Source: Nilaparvata lugens (Eukaryota > Arthropoda > Insecta > Hemiptera > Delphacidae). Taken from it: a DNA stretch of 64,000 nt. Position 1 is the first letter of the stretch. The number at the start of each line of letters is the position of its first letter. The DNA is taken from contig NC_052506.1 of assembly GCF_014356525.2 (NCBI RefSeq), forward strand, positions 20,425,916-20,489,915, read 5' to 3'. Below, piece by piece: positions 1 through 12,190 of this stretch. The notes beneath the pieces were generated by a model. The model saw only the letters and a list, made by a program, of their open reading frames with translations, did not search any database and was not told the origin of the DNA. Made by a program: the position numbers and the translations under genes.

Positions 1-338
1 GGACATATTGATAGCGAAAACATCAGCAGGTTGCAGGGACATGTTGATAGCCGATTGCAGGCACATGTTGATACCGACGACAATATCAGCAGGTTGCACA
101 GTCATGTTGATAGTGACGACATCAGAAGATTGCAGGGACATGTTGATAGCGAAAACATCAGCAGGTTGCATGGACATGTAGATAGCCGATTGCAGGCACA
201 TGTTGATACCGACGACAATATCAGCAGGTTGCACAGTCATGTTGATAGTGACGACATCAGAAAATTGCAGGGACATGTTGATAGCCAAGCATCAGCAGGT
301 TGCAGGGACATGTTGACAGTGACATCAGCATGTTGCAG
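1..338 (+). repeat. Coding-phase minisatellite with 135-bp higher-order unit
   Basis: Ten units end in TTGCAG, TTGCAC or TTGCAT and begin GGACATGTTGATAG or a close variant. A higher-order block of 36+24+39+36 bp (1-135) is repeated almost exactly at 136-270. All length differences are multiples of three except the unit at 271-305 (35 bp). Phase-preserving length change is what selection on a protein would leave. Confidence 0.9.
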
Positions 339-516
339 GGACATGCTGCGTTTCTACCGCCCGTTTTCGACCCCTACTGGAGTGCTCTGGCTGCTGAGAT
401 CTACCCACCGCAGGCCGCTAAAGGCAAGCAGCGTCCCAAGAAGTTCCGCTGCCCGCATTGCCAGGTCGGCTTCAGCAACAACGGACAGCTCAAGGGACAC
501 GTTCGAATTCATACTG
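1..516 (+). CDS. C2H2 zinc-finger factor, penultimate exon (5' partial), with in-phase minisatellite
   Basis: This exon runs off the left edge and ends at a GTGAGT donor after base 516. Bases 1-338 are a minisatellite whose units are 36, 24, 39, 36, 36, 24, 39, 36, 35 and 33 bp, reading as variants of LQGHVDSENISR. From about 300 the frame that reaches the donor encodes a linker rich in aromatics and prolines, then a basic stretch (KGKQRPKK) and one full C2H2 finger (C-x2-C-x12-H-x3-H) ending in the HTG linker. The last base forms a split glycine codon with the exon at 2494. The repeat frame and the finger frame differ by one base because of the 35-bp unit at 271-305; an in-frame ATG at 330 lies downstream of the break. 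Finger sequence and three-finger layout recall huckebein-type Sp/Egr-like repressors, but I do not name it firmly. Confidence 0.8.
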
Positions 517-2493
517 GTGAGTTACTCACTATCTATACATTTCAGCTATTTTTCAATCATAGATGTCACTAGATTTCACCGCTTGGTGCTGTGTAATGAA
601 CGATCCTTAGTTAAATTACTACTTTATATCAACAAATACAACCATACAAGAAAATACCAATCTCAATTGTTGGAATTTTTGTACAATAACTTTCGTAGAA
701 AGTTAATCATAAAGTTATAACGTTGGTGTATAATCATTATAGATTATCAAAACAATGATACATAATAATTGTAGCCGGGTGCACCCAAAAAATCCAATTA
801 AAATCATTGTTGATATATTCTCATATCATCAGGGGAAGCTCCTACAACGTTTTTCAGTATTTTGAGAACTTTTCTGTAGCGTGATTGGTTAGGCCTGATT
901 GATTGAAAAAATATGTTTTCTACATCTCAAGTATGAGAAAGCCTACCTCCACTAGCCTAATTCTGATGAGAAATAAGGCCCTATTATTCAAGTTGGATTT
1001 CACAAGTAAGAGAATGGATTGGGATGGACAAGAATGCCTTGTTTCATAGAATAGAAGTTTGGTTAGAACCTTGCAGATATTGAAGATTCTTGGAGTGTCA
1101 CATCCAATTCAACCTAATATTCATGTAATACATATTTAGGCCTACTTTGTTTATAATAATATTCTCACAATACTGGCAATCATAATAACTTGAGTATTTT
1201 TCAAGTCGATTGAGATTTCAATATCTCAATTCCTGTCTTGCAATTTGTACGTGATTGAAAATACAGATTTTTTGAGGTGTTCATATATTTTTTTAATTGA
1301 CAAGATTGTCCAAGTTTCTCTATCAGTAAGTCAGTAGGACATTGGACATTGTTATCGTAAATATCTATTCACCTCCACTGCCTATTTATTTGATCTTTTT
1401 AAATAGCCGTGTGCATAGGCCTACCACAGCGATTCGCAAGAAGGTGACGGCAACGATTTCAACCATTTAAACACGAGTTTAAATTTTTCCAATTCCCGTC
1501 ATCTTCATGCGAATCTCCGTGTTGTATACAAGACTTTGAGCAAAAAATAAATAATAGAAAAAAATCAGGATTGGAAGGAGACAGTTCAGCCTAATCAGAT
1601 CACTGCTTCACGTATGTTACAGATGAGAAAAATGAAATGAGTTTAATAAAATTAGTAGAATTGATGGTGATGTTTATGCGTTGTTTATAAATGAGTTTAG
1701 CCGTGGATATCTCTTTTACATAATTATTATATCTTCTACATAAAAAATATTATATGATTACTAGTATTTGAAAAAATACTCTGCTTTTTAAACTGGATCA
1801 ATTATTTATCAATGTAGTGTAATCATTTTTTATCAATGTAGTGTAATTATTAATCTATGTAATGAGAGCGTGTGCGGTTCATCGGCATATCAGCCTTCTA
1901 TTTTCCGTATGAGGTTTCCAGATCCTTATCAAAACACATTTGTAGCGAAACATATCTTCCACATTGAATAGAATAGAATATTTTATTTCTACATTAAATA
2001 GATGCAACAGCCTCATCTCAACTGAAACACGAAAATATTTTATATCCTATCAAATGAAATGAACTTGCTGCCTCATTTACAATATGAAACCCATTATGAA
2101 GCATTACTTTGAATATTCATCCACGTAACTATAGGAGAAAGCATAACATTCTCACCTCCACTACTATACAAAACATATTCGCCATACCAGAAAATCACTT
2201 GTCCACTTATTTATCTTGTAGGATCTATCATAGAGAAATTTTGTCAATCCCGAAAATGCACTTGTTCCCTTATTTACATTGTGGACACCATTATAGAGCA
2301 TTACTTTGACTTTGTTGGAATCTTTTCAAGCAACTGACAGGTCCCCAGTTCCTTTTGATCTCGTTCTGCAAAGTGCCGAGAATAGTGCATCCCTAGTTCT
2401 ATTCGATTTCGAACGACAAAGAGAAACCAGACAGTTCTTTTCAATTTTGAACTACACCCAGACTGATATGTGGCTTTGTTTGTGATGCTACAG
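517..2493 (+). other. Intron of the zinc-finger gene
   Basis: It begins GTGAGT at 517 and ends TGATGCTACAG at 2493. Removing it joins ACT-G to GT-GAA-CGG and restores the canonical HTGERPF linker between fingers 1 and 2, which confirms the phase-1 junction. It is AT-rich. I see no other exon or well-defined repeat inside. Confidence 0.88.
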
Positions 2494-2726
2494 GTGAACG
2501 GCCATTCAAATGCGAGGCTGAGGGATGCGGAAAGAAGTTCACACGCAACGAGGAGCTGACGAGACACAAGCGGATTCACACCGGACAAAGGCCCTTCTCG
2601 TGTCAGACGTGCGGAAAGAGGTTCGGCAGAAAGGATCACCTCAAAAAACACATCAGAACTCACATGCCTCAGCCCATACCGCTGCCCATAGCGCTCTATC
2701 CCTATCTCTACCCCTACTGTCAATGA
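2494..2726 (+). CDS. C2H2 zinc-finger factor, terminal exon
   Basis: Read with a phase-1 entry, this exon encodes the linker GERPFKC, a second finger with a C-x4-C spacing (CEAEGC) and helix residues around RNEELTRH, a HTGQRPF linker, and a third finger with helix [10 protein letters not shown] short tail rich in proline, leucine and tyrosine follows, ending TGA at 2724-2726. No ATG lies in this frame of the exon, so it is easily missed. The longer open frames over the same bases, on both strands, are shadows. Three tandem fingers at the extreme C terminus are typical of Sp/Egr/KLF-like DNA-binding regulators. The second and third helices (EELTRH, DHLKKH) suggest a GC-rich target site, as in KLF, Sp and Egr proteins; that is an inference from family knowledge. 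Confidence 0.9.
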
Positions 2727-5249
2727 TAGCAGCTAATCACTGTTCAGATTTGCGTTCTAGTCCGTGCTAAGGAGATGATGGGATTCATGAAATTCAAGGT
2801 AAATATGGTTCTACTAACTCAGAATTTTGGGCTGGAAATCATTGTAACATCCTCTATTGATATTAAGTAAATGTGATTTGTCTTCTTCTTCTGACTTCCA
2901 CGGTATAGGCATGGTCTTTTAAAGATCCGGTCTTTAAAATAGCCTTGGAAATTAAATGATTTGTCACTAGAATATGAAAATTTGAATACCAATTTTAATT
3001 CTGCTTTATTTTTGTACTCATTTTTCGGAGATTAGAGTGTACATTCATTCAGGTTAGAGTTTTCACGAAACGGCTGAATTGAATTAGTATTATGTACGAG
3101 TAATTAAATTAATTGAAAAGAAATCTAGATCGTGTTTCCAGCTGAATAGGTCAAAAGCATAATTTTCCTGGTCAGAAATTCGAATAAAATCAATTCAAAT
3201 TCTTCATTTACACGTTGTTGTACAAAACGTTATTTGTATCAAATAGTGTAGCCTAGCGTCAAAGTATAGAATCAAAACATAAAACACGTATGCTATACAG
3301 TAGGCCATTACATCATTCATGTATAATGAGTATAATTTGAATTCTTTTATTATTGTAAGATGGTATATTATTGTTCAGATTGTTCAGATCGTCTAGAGCC
3401 AGAATTATTGAAAAATAAGAAAGCTTAAAAATTTATATCAACAATAGTATAGCTTGTGCAAAATAAATGTGTAACTCTTCAATTATTTGGAATTCGCCTC
3501 ATTTTTTTCAAGAGATACTGAATGTTCATTTCTATTTGTCTATGATAAAAAGTCTCGTAAATTCGCAGGAACCATAATTATTATTTTGTGTAGCAGATAG
3601 CTTCGTTTGCCACCCAGCCAATAATTGTGTACCTACAATTGAATGTTTACGATATTCTCTATTATCATATTATGTGAAATACATTCAATGGTATTCAAGC
3701 TTCCCAAGATTCATGGATATTCTATATTGTAGGATAGTTCTATTTGTCATTGTAGGCTATAGATTTCAAAACATGTGTGCTTTTTCCTTTATAATTACGT
3801 TTATGGATAATTTCTTTGTAATATTAGTATGATGCTTGAAAATGTAGTATGACCACAGTATTTTACCCAATAAAAAAGCAGTTGAGACTTTTGTAAATTA
3901 GTAAATATGTTAGCTTTATCTTAGAATTACCTCTTGTGATATTATTGTAAACACATTGTAAATAAGTGATTTTGAGTAGCCATGTACTGTGTATAATAGT
4001 TATCATCAATGGCTATGATAAAGAATTTCATGTCACAATCTATTGGCATATATCATACCCACCTCTAATACAGGTAGGCCTATTAGAGGTGGCTATGCAG
4101 ATATGAATTATAAAGATTGTGGAGTAGTCTAAAGTTAGCCTCCATAGTGACAACCTTCCGCAAGAATGGAAAAAACGAGTTATGTATTTGGCCCATTTAT
4201 TCGAGAACTATGATTATTCAAGATTTATAATTTCAAGAACTGTATCAGTACAGCTTAATACAAATTATTCTAATGTTAGCGTAAATTGATTTCAATTTTG
4301 TAAGCATGTAACACACCATCTATCAGCCTATCATGTTAGCATCTACTCTACACAATAAAAAAATGATCAATTAGGCTGCTTTTAGGACACCGTTTGTGAA
4401 TAGTCTCATCTAAGTAAAAAATATTCATTTACAGAATGTCTTAACTAGTCAAAGAAATGATGATAAATTACATCGAAAACCAAAACCCTCTCAGACTTTT
4501 CCTACAGCTCCTTGGAACTATTCTGTTCCTCTAAAATTCAAATTTCTTCTGATGTTCAATGATGCAAACTGTATGTGCCAGTAAATTTCTGTGATTGTTA
4601 ATAGATTTTCTGAACTATTTTTGTACTATTTTCCGTTGAAACTATTAGAATTATTTTGTAAAATGTATTGTATGAATTTTAATGACTGAAATGCTCAAAA
4701 AGACTATTGATTACTATAAGTTGAGTTCCTGTAAATATTACCTATTTTTGTGTGTATAGCATATTTTAATAAAGATGTTTGGAATATATAGGAATTTTAT
4801 TGGTTATATTCCTTGATTTTTTACACTCATGTAGATCAATGATAACTACTGTACTTCTATCATCTATAGAACATACAGATGTATAGTATTGAACCACTAT
4901 AGTGAATACTATACTAGTTGAATTCTAAAAGCTACAACAGCCCAGTTATACATTATGTAGTAGCATGCCTATACTGCAATCCTAGATCATACAATGAAAC
5001 AGTACGCATTATATATTCTACAATTTCTCACCTCCACATAACTCTAATCAACTCTTGTTGAAAACTCATCATATCTCATGTAATTGCAAGATAATTTTCC
5101 ATACTATCGAGAACTCGTGTGATAATTGTTTCTATTTGTATACGTTCTTCGGCATACATTATATAAAGATTCAGTGTGAATTTCGAATTTGAATTTGTTG
5201 AAATCAATTTTTTTTTTAATCCAATCACTGAAATTGCTTGATGCATAAC
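2727..5249 (+). other. Probable long 3' UTR, then intergenic DNA
   Basis: No coding exon is visible. Several AATAAA hexamers occur (near 3185, 3465 and 3868). The best-placed one is near 4769, followed by a T/G-containing stretch, so a 2-kb 3' UTR ending near 4790 is plausible but unproven. A small inverted repeat around TAGGCCTATTAGAGG lies at about 4056-4096. Confidence 0.4.
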
Positions 5250-5251
5250 TA

Positions 5252-5609
5252 TAGTGAGGTCCATGTTATAATGGCAGTGTGTGATTTGCAATGGTGTTGC
5301 TATCCTTGTCTATCAGTCGACAAAGCAGATAGCGCTATCTCTTTCACGCTTCGCGATGTTGCCACATCGTTTATCAACAATGCAGAAATTCAACCAATTG
5401 ACAAAATATTTAACCTCAATCATAAAAATTTATTATTACATCTTCAAAAAAAAAATTCTTGACAAATAAAATATTATTAACTATTTTCAACAATAATGAA
5501 CAGTTAAATTCATCAGATATACCAGTATTAGCTGTTTGGGTGGCAAGGCTGAAATCTGGAACCCTTTCTCCTATCTTCCTACACTGCCATTATAACGTTG
5601 ACCTCACTA
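5252..5609. mobile_element. MITE with 29-bp TIRs and TA target duplication
   Basis: The left end TAGTGAGGTCCATGTTATAA and the right end, read in reverse, TAGTGAGGTCAACGTTATAA match over 29 bp with few mismatches, continuing to GGCAGTGT. TA dinucleotides flank both ends (5250-5251, 5610-5611). This is the pattern of a non-autonomous Tc1/mariner-type element. There is no transposase inside. Confidence 0.8.
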
Positions 5610-5611
5610 TA

Positions 5612-7980
5612 CGAGAAGTGAATTTTGCGATTTGCATAAAGCTTTGTCCCCGACATAGAATACATGCAAAATGTTCTCGAATCTTCATCAAGTAATTTAA
5701 TTGAACTAATGCTCAATTATGTATCCCCATTGCATTGAGTTTACGCTTATAGCAGTATAATATTATAGTAGTTTTGATTAATTTTCTTTAATACTGTACT
5801 GTGAGAGTACTAATAATAATAATACCAATTATTATTATAATTACAATAATAATAATTATTATTAGAGTACTGATGGAGGTAGATGAACATTTTCCAGTTG
5901 GAATCGATAATACAATATTATTCACAAATTATTCTGAGGGTGGTAGGTTGTTTCCAACCTCAAAGAGCCTCAATTTCATGTTTCCAAGAAAAATAATATT
6001 TCATCCTAATATTTTCATGATAGTGAGTTAGGGAGAGGAGATGAGTGAGAGAAGACAGTCAGTGAGAGATACTCGTGCTAAACGCAGGGTGAATAACAAG
6101 AAAGAAAATTTATGTAATTTAAGTTTTGGTAAATGAAGAAAGCTAGCGAGTTCATAAATACTATGAATTCAATCCACTGACCATTATACTATGTGCAATC
6201 TACATAAATACGTCATTCGGTTCTTATTTTGTCTACTTATACACAGGAGCCCAACTCGATTCTGAAAGAATTATTCACTCTGCTCTACTACTTCATTCAG
6301 TTCAATTCATCACGTAATGGTTGACTGTCACCCATGTATTTGTAAGATAAGCTATAAGATGATAATGACTCAATGATTCATGACAAATTCAATGATTACA
6401 TGACAATCTTATGTAGTCTAATATTGCATGATCTTCGAACAAGATAGTTGTACGCTACATAAATATGTAAATGACATTCTGTTCAAAAAGATATCTCATC
6501 ATGGTTTACTGTTTATAGAAATGTTATTGTTATCCTACATCACATTAAACATTCATGAACCTTTCATCAATGATTCACATATTGTTCATTCATGTAACTT
6601 TTTTTATTTATAGGTTATACAACTCTTTACTTCTGGAAATTGATGAGAAATTCCATTTATTCAAATGCCAATCGATAAGTATCTATTACCAAACGAAAAG
6701 CCCAATTTAAATGCTGTAAACCACCCCAAAGACTTCTGCTACTGCAAATATTGACAGCAGAGTTTACAGCTAGATGAAAATTCAAAAGAGTTGCTATCCA
6801 AAAATCAATAATAACTTTTAATCCTATTGTCCTGTGCAGTAGCTGAAGTCTTTGGAGTGATTTACAGAATTTAACTTGCGATTTTCATTAAATAATAATT
6901 ACTCTCTACTTTATTTACTGATGTGAAGCTTCCATTAACTTATTTCTAATGAATCTAGTCTAATGGTGAATCGTCTCTTCTAATGACCACCTGTCTTGAG
7001 AATTTTCCTAGCCCTGAGGAAATAAGAGTTTCCACGAGTGTAATCTCACTCAGTCAGCTCTATTTTATCAAACAGGTCTGTCAACTTGTCAACTTGTCTA
7101 TCATAGGGCTGTACTACATGAAATCTGACTTATCTGACATGAAATCACTGCTCTGCTAATTCACTAGATACAAGACGACAAGACACTTGTGTACGTTGGA
7201 GAGTTGAGAAATTAAAATTAATTGATTGCAATTGTAAAAATCTTAACTTTTTGAATCAAATCTCCTCAAGTCATTTCAAAAGTTCTCAGTCAATGTCCAG
7301 AAACTCTGAGAGACAAACATTCTTCGAAAATTGGAAACATTAAAATTTTACTTGATTATCCACTTTGTAGTTTTTACGGATGGCATAATATCAACCAATC
7401 CATATCAGTATAATTTATTATTTATGTCATTATTCATTTATATTTTTTACAAAGAAACACTGATTGGGAGTGAAAAACTAAGGATACACCTTGTACTATT
7501 TCTCTCCCAAATTTAGATATCATTTTAAAAGTTCAAAATAGGATTTTGATTACACTTTACTAAAATTTTCTAAATTCTTGTGAGATCAACGTTCTCTGAG
7601 TTGTACACTCATCTCAATTTCTCACGATTCATCTCTTTGCGATTCCTATTGATGAAACATTATAAATTCACATGAAATATTATTGTACACATTCTTATTG
7701 TATCCGTCTGAGAGACGGACGTTCTATGAGTCATATGCACCATTTAGCCTAGGTTTGATGATAATCTACGATTTCATGAAGATATGACTGCATTTATTAT
7801 AATGTGTTTCATTCCGGGTTTAAACGGACAGCTGATATATCACCGCCCAGAGTTGGTGCATATGGGCCTATGAGTTGTATAAGGTTCCCAGTTTTCTCAA
7901 TAACTTACTGCAGTTCGCAGTTTCTTTTTATGAGACATAACAAATGTAAGCTTATCAATCCAAATTAAAAGAAATTCTAA
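5612..7980. other. Intergenic DNA with small inverted repeats
   Basis: No gene is seen. Bases 5806-5872 form an AT-rich hairpin bounded by GAGTAC. Bases about 6693-6893 form a degenerate foldback whose arms share the core GACTTCTGCTACTGCA and its inverse; a single arm of the same family recurs at about 11815-11885. Bases 7460-7560 match 54910-55020 (a dispersed repeat around CTTGTACTATTTCTCTCCC). Confidence 0.5.
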
Positions 7981-7981
7981 T

Positions 7982-8336
7982 GGTGCCTACAGACTTATGC
8001 GCCACGAATACGCGCTTTTCATTCCTCATCAGCTTATGCTATTATAAATCTGTATCATACAGTCCGTTTACGAATACAGATATAATAAGCATAGCATCAG
8101 CTGATAGAAAGTGAAATGCCGTGTACATGGCGCATAAAGGTAGGCGCACACAGATCGTCATCGGACAGACGGCACGCATCGGACGGATCGGACGATTAGA
8201 TTTGATGCATTGTTTTCAATATTGGAGTGCGCATACCTTGGAAACAATGCATCAAATCTAATCGTCCGATCCGTCCGATGCGTACCGTCCATCCGATGAC
8301 GGTCTGTGTGCGCCTACCTTAAGTCGGTACGAACCT
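7982..8336. mobile_element. TTA-type MITE interrupted by a second MITE
   Basis: The left arm TGGTGCCTACAGACTTATGC and the degenerate right arm ending GTCGGTACGAACC belong to the family also at 8384, 10266 and 42065. The right arm is split at 8137 by the element at 8137-8319. The internal palindrome includes TCAGCT and TACAGATATAATAAGC. Confidence 0.6.
8137..8319. mobile_element. Palindromic MITE nested in another MITE, TAA target duplication
   Basis: The termini AGGTAGGCGCACACAGA and its inverse TCTGTGTGCGCCTACCT are perfect. The arms run about 75 bp each to a centre near 8225 (TTTTCAATATTGGAGTGCGC). TAA flanks both sides, which suits a PIF/Harbinger-type non-autonomous element. It sits in the right arm of the MITE starting at 7982, so it is the younger insertion. 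Confidence 0.75.
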
Positions 8337-8383
8337 TGAGAGATTAAATAAATTTCTCTGAGATTTACAATTCAGAGAAATTA

Positions 8384-8522
8384 AGGTGCGTGCAGACTTA
8401 TGTACCACGAACACGCACATTCCTTTTTTCATCAGCGGATGCTTATAATATCTTTATTTTTACAGAAACGGTAAGATACAGATATAATGAGCATCAGCTA
8501 ACGAGAAGTAAAATGCGCGTTA
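8384..8522. mobile_element. Truncated copy of the AGGTGCGTACAGAC MITE family
   Basis: It begins AGGTGCGTGCAGACTTATG after TTA and carries the family's central palindrome (ACAGAAACGGTAAGATACAG), but stops at ATGCGCGT and lacks the outer part of the right arm. Confidence 0.6.
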
Positions 8523-9242
8523 AGAGATTGTTGTCAGATAATTTCTCTGAATTGTAGCCTACATCTCAGTTTTCTCAATTCGCCTGTTTGTGGTTTGTAT
8601 TGATGAAACATAATAAATTTATTGGAGGGATCATAGACAAAACAAAAAATGGCGCCTGTCACTCCCCTCTGGTTTCACCCTTTGTTTCTGACGAGTAGGG
8701 GCGCAGCAGCCCCGCGAGGACGACTTGTGCATCGCAACCCTCGCTGCAAGGCAAAGGCAAGTATGGCCGCCTAACCACAACATCCACTTCCATTAGTTGT
8801 CTCATGCATAAACCATTTTTGCTGCCATTCCAAGTGTAATATGCCAGGGGTGGAGTGTGAGACCAGCGTGTACTGGTTAGGCCTATTTTGTGAAACAGCA
8901 TCACCGGAACCCCAAAACAGATCAGCCTGTCTTTGTAAAATCTGTGATATAATTAATTGTATCGACGAGTTTCGTGACATTTGAGCAAACTCTTCAGTTG
9001 AAATTCTGTAAAATGTGGGTAACAATCTCAGGGTTATATGAATAGTAGTCCTTGAGAGAACAGACAGATTTCAATTCATTAACAAGCCGTTATTGGTTAG
9101 TCAATTCAACTTTTAAATTTTAATAATCTGATATGAGGTGTGTTGCCATTCTGCCTACCTGCATTGCCATGCGAGGTACTAAAGTTTTACCTACTTCTGT
9201 ATATTTCTTGGAATTTTATATTCATGATTATCTAGTGCAAGT

Positions 9243-9506
9243 AGATTTCGAGTGGGCCTATGAGTAAGCATCAAACCCACCTCTCCAGACAGGACTAGAA
9301 TACCAAAACTTCAACTTTCGATTACAACTCAATATGGTATTTCTCTCATTGATAAAGGTTGGGACTAGAAGTGAATTTCGAGTAGGCCTATATTATGTGT
9401 AAGTATCAAACCCGCCGCTTCAGGCAGGACTAGGATACCAAAGCTTCAACATTCGATTATAACTTAATGTGATATCTCTATCATTGATAGAGGTTGGGAC
9501 TAGAAG
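9243..9506. repeat. Two-copy tandem duplication of about 130 bp
   Basis: Copy 1 (9243-9370) and copy 2 (9371-9506) both run from GATTTCGAGT(G/A)GGCCTA to GGTTGGGACTAGAAG, with scattered substitutions. No coding meaning is apparent. Confidence 0.85.
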
Positions 9507-10262
9507 AGTTTATTATTATATTTGAATCACGGAGAAACTATAGCTCTAACATGATCTCTAAGATTTTTTGTTCTGGAAGTACATGTAGACAAGTAACTCA
9601 CTGTAAATAAAATTGGACTATTATAATCTGAACTGGATTGGGCCAAAATTTGTTCTGATTTTTTAGTTGTTTGGATCATTTTATGTTATTGAGAGAGCAC
9701 TTGGATTGAACTGAAAATGCAGATCAACTTTAGAGTGGTATTAGAAATAGAATATAGAGAAAATGATATTTCTAAACTTGTGTAAGAAGTATCATTTCTC
9801 TAGATGGAAAAGGTCTTATTAATCCAACATGAATATAGATAATAATCAGTAAGTTAACTAAATAGCTCCAATACAATCAACGAATAGCCAACGAAAAGTC
9901 GGATCGAAAGATCAATCTCAAACTTCTCAAATAAAAAATAATGATATGGAAAAATAATAACAACTATGATTGAAAATTATCATCAAAATATAAATATAAG
10001 AAGATTCCCTGGGATGGAACGAAAACAATCCTGAGGTTTCTGAACGATTTTTTTATTATTGGATTCCCACTGACCTGCATCATTCTTGTTTCTCAATTAT
10101 TATTCTATCCTCAAAGAAAAATCACCTAGGAAAATTATTTTATCACACCAATAAGCGCCTACTATATGGTGTTAGTGTATAACTGGGAATTATGAAATAT
10201 TGTATTATCACAATAATGAATCTTCCAGTCGACAATGTACTAACTCAGTGGCTTCCAAACTT
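9507..10262. other. AT-rich intergenic DNA, nothing recognised
   Basis: No gene, RNA gene or clear repeat structure is visible in this stretch. Confidence 0.5.
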
Positions 10263-10265
10263 TTA

Positions 10266-10430
10266 AGGTGCATACAGATTTACGCGCCGCAAACATGAGC
10301 AATTCACTTGTAATCAGCTGATGCCAAGATTTTTATATCTGTATCTTACCGTTTCTGTAAAAATACAGATATAGTCAGCTGATTAAAAGTGAATTGCTCA
10401 TGTTCGCGGCGCGTATATCTGTAGGCAGCT
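10266..10430. mobile_element. Intact palindromic MITE with TTA target duplication
   Basis: The arms begin AGGTGCATACAGATTTACGC and end in the matching inverse. They share long inner stretches (GCAATTCACTT and AAGTGAATTGC, AATCAGCTGA and TCAGCTGATT). TTA flanks both sides (10263-10265, 10431-10433). It is the best-preserved member of the family with copies at 7982, 8384 and 42065. Confidence 0.8.
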
Positions 10431-10433
10431 TTA

Positions 10434-11490
10434 TGTTTTGGCGACTTTCAGTCAAACTCAGTCAAGCTCCTACCTCTCTCTTAACTGATTACTGATTTTG
10501 TAGCTCCACCTTCTCTTCCCTGATTGGTCAGAAATGAATGGGGAAGTGGTTCCAAATTCTGCCACTGGAAGGTAGCAGCTACTGATGAGTGATGTATAGG
10601 CACAACTACTACTTTCTCTTCAATCCATTAAGAACTGCTTGTTAATGATCACTTTTTTATACTTTTGACAAGTTTTTTCAATACTTAATTTTCCTGATTG
10701 GTCAAGAATTATTGACCCAGAGACCCAGTTCTGAACTCTTCCGGTAGATGGCAGTATTAACTGAATAATGAAAAGAATTGAAAATCTCACGGAATACGCC
10801 GATTTTGGACGTATTATATCGGGAAGACTTCTGGATCCACTTGCAGAACTCATCAAGAGGTCCAACTTGACGTGCCCATAGAATTATAATATTTTGGGTA
10901 TGACAGGATTTCATCGGCGATGAGTGAATCATTTTCTATTGTCCTTTTAAATTCTTCTGTATAACAGATTTGTAGCAGAATTATTGTAGACATATCCAAT
11001 TGTGATGCAATTGAAAAGCAATAAATGTAAGAAAAATACTGACTGCATACTCTAAATGCCTAGTTGAAATTCTATTTTAAAACTCTCCCTGAGGATTGAA
11101 CCACAGAAAGTTTGAAACCGAATAATAATGAGATTGGTCTAAATTGAAATCAACGTTGGAAAATCTTATGAGAGAATCCCAATTATTTCGAAAGAAAATA
11201 GAGAGTATAATATCAACCAACATTACTCGACAAATGATATTTCAACTTACCTGGGTGCAGCAGGATGACTTGTATCATCATTACAAGTTTTTTCTCTGAG
11301 TAAAAAATGTTTTTTTCTCTGACTTAGTTTGTAGAGATATTTTTCAACTGTCTCTTTGAAAACTAGTAATAATTATGGAATCTTTATTCGAAAAAATCAG
11401 CATTAATCCAGGTAATACCGATTCTCATTGCTCATTCACATCGTAATAGAGGTGATATATTTTTATTCAAATGGTATTTCAAAAAGCTCT
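10434..11490. other. Intergenic DNA, nothing firm
   Basis: There are two short overlapping open frames on the minus strand near 10620-10932, with no recognisable domain, and otherwise AT-rich sequence. I see no supportable gene. Confidence 0.45.
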
Positions 11491-11499
11491 GTTGGAATT

Positions 11500-12190
11500 C
11501 TACTATGCTTGGAGAGTTTCAGTACAATAGAGCAAGAGTATTAGCATTCCGAATAGAGTGCAAGTGTGAGTAATGGCTAAATTAAAAGAATAATTACAAT
11601 ATTTTAAGATTGCGACTTGATTGGGTGTTAAGTCGATACTCTTGAGGAAAGCAATATTAATATTAAAAGCAATATTAATGCTTGAGGAAAGCAATACTAA
11701 CTGGAGAGTCAGTACCTATTTTGTAATAAGAGTATCATTGTAATCTATTGTGTCAGTCTACAGATGAAAATAAATTGGAAGTTACATCTAGCTGTTTACC
11801 CTGATGTCAATATTTGCAGTACCTAGCAGAAGTCTTCGAGGTGATTTACAGCATTTAATTGGGATTTTCGTTTAACAATAATTATTGTATCAGTATCAAA
11901 GACTAAGCTAGGACAGTAGATATTGTGATTTTGATATTGTGACTTGATTGCGAGTTTAGGCGAAATTCTCGATGATTGGAGAGTTTCAGTACAGAAGTGC
12001 AAGTAGTGTTTCTGAATGTAATGAGTTAGTAAGTAGTGACCGAAAAGCAAAACTGACGGAAGAGTAATCATTGTGATTTGAAGATTGCAACTTCATTGAG
12101 ACTTGAGGCAAAATTATCGATGATTGGAGAGTTTTATTGTGAAAGTGCAAGTAGTGCTTCTGGATGGGAAGTAGTGGCCGGAGAGTGACT
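11500..12190. repeat. Degenerate tandem repeats of about 150 bp
   Basis: Units near 11508, 11975 and 12121 share GATTGGAGAGTTT followed by AAGTGCAAGTAGTG or a variant, then a later AGATTGC(G/A)ACTT. The first unit is separated from the others by about 230 bp holding a foldback arm (11815-11885). The last unit runs into the GC-rich island at 12170. Short minus-strand open frames here repeat a Leu/His/Thr-rich peptide that only reflects the DNA repeat. Confidence 0.6.

Noticed and set aside
1..338. CRISPR-like regularly spaced repeats
   Set aside because: Units are contiguous with no unique spacers, lengths vary in threes, and the sequence is in a eukaryotic exon.
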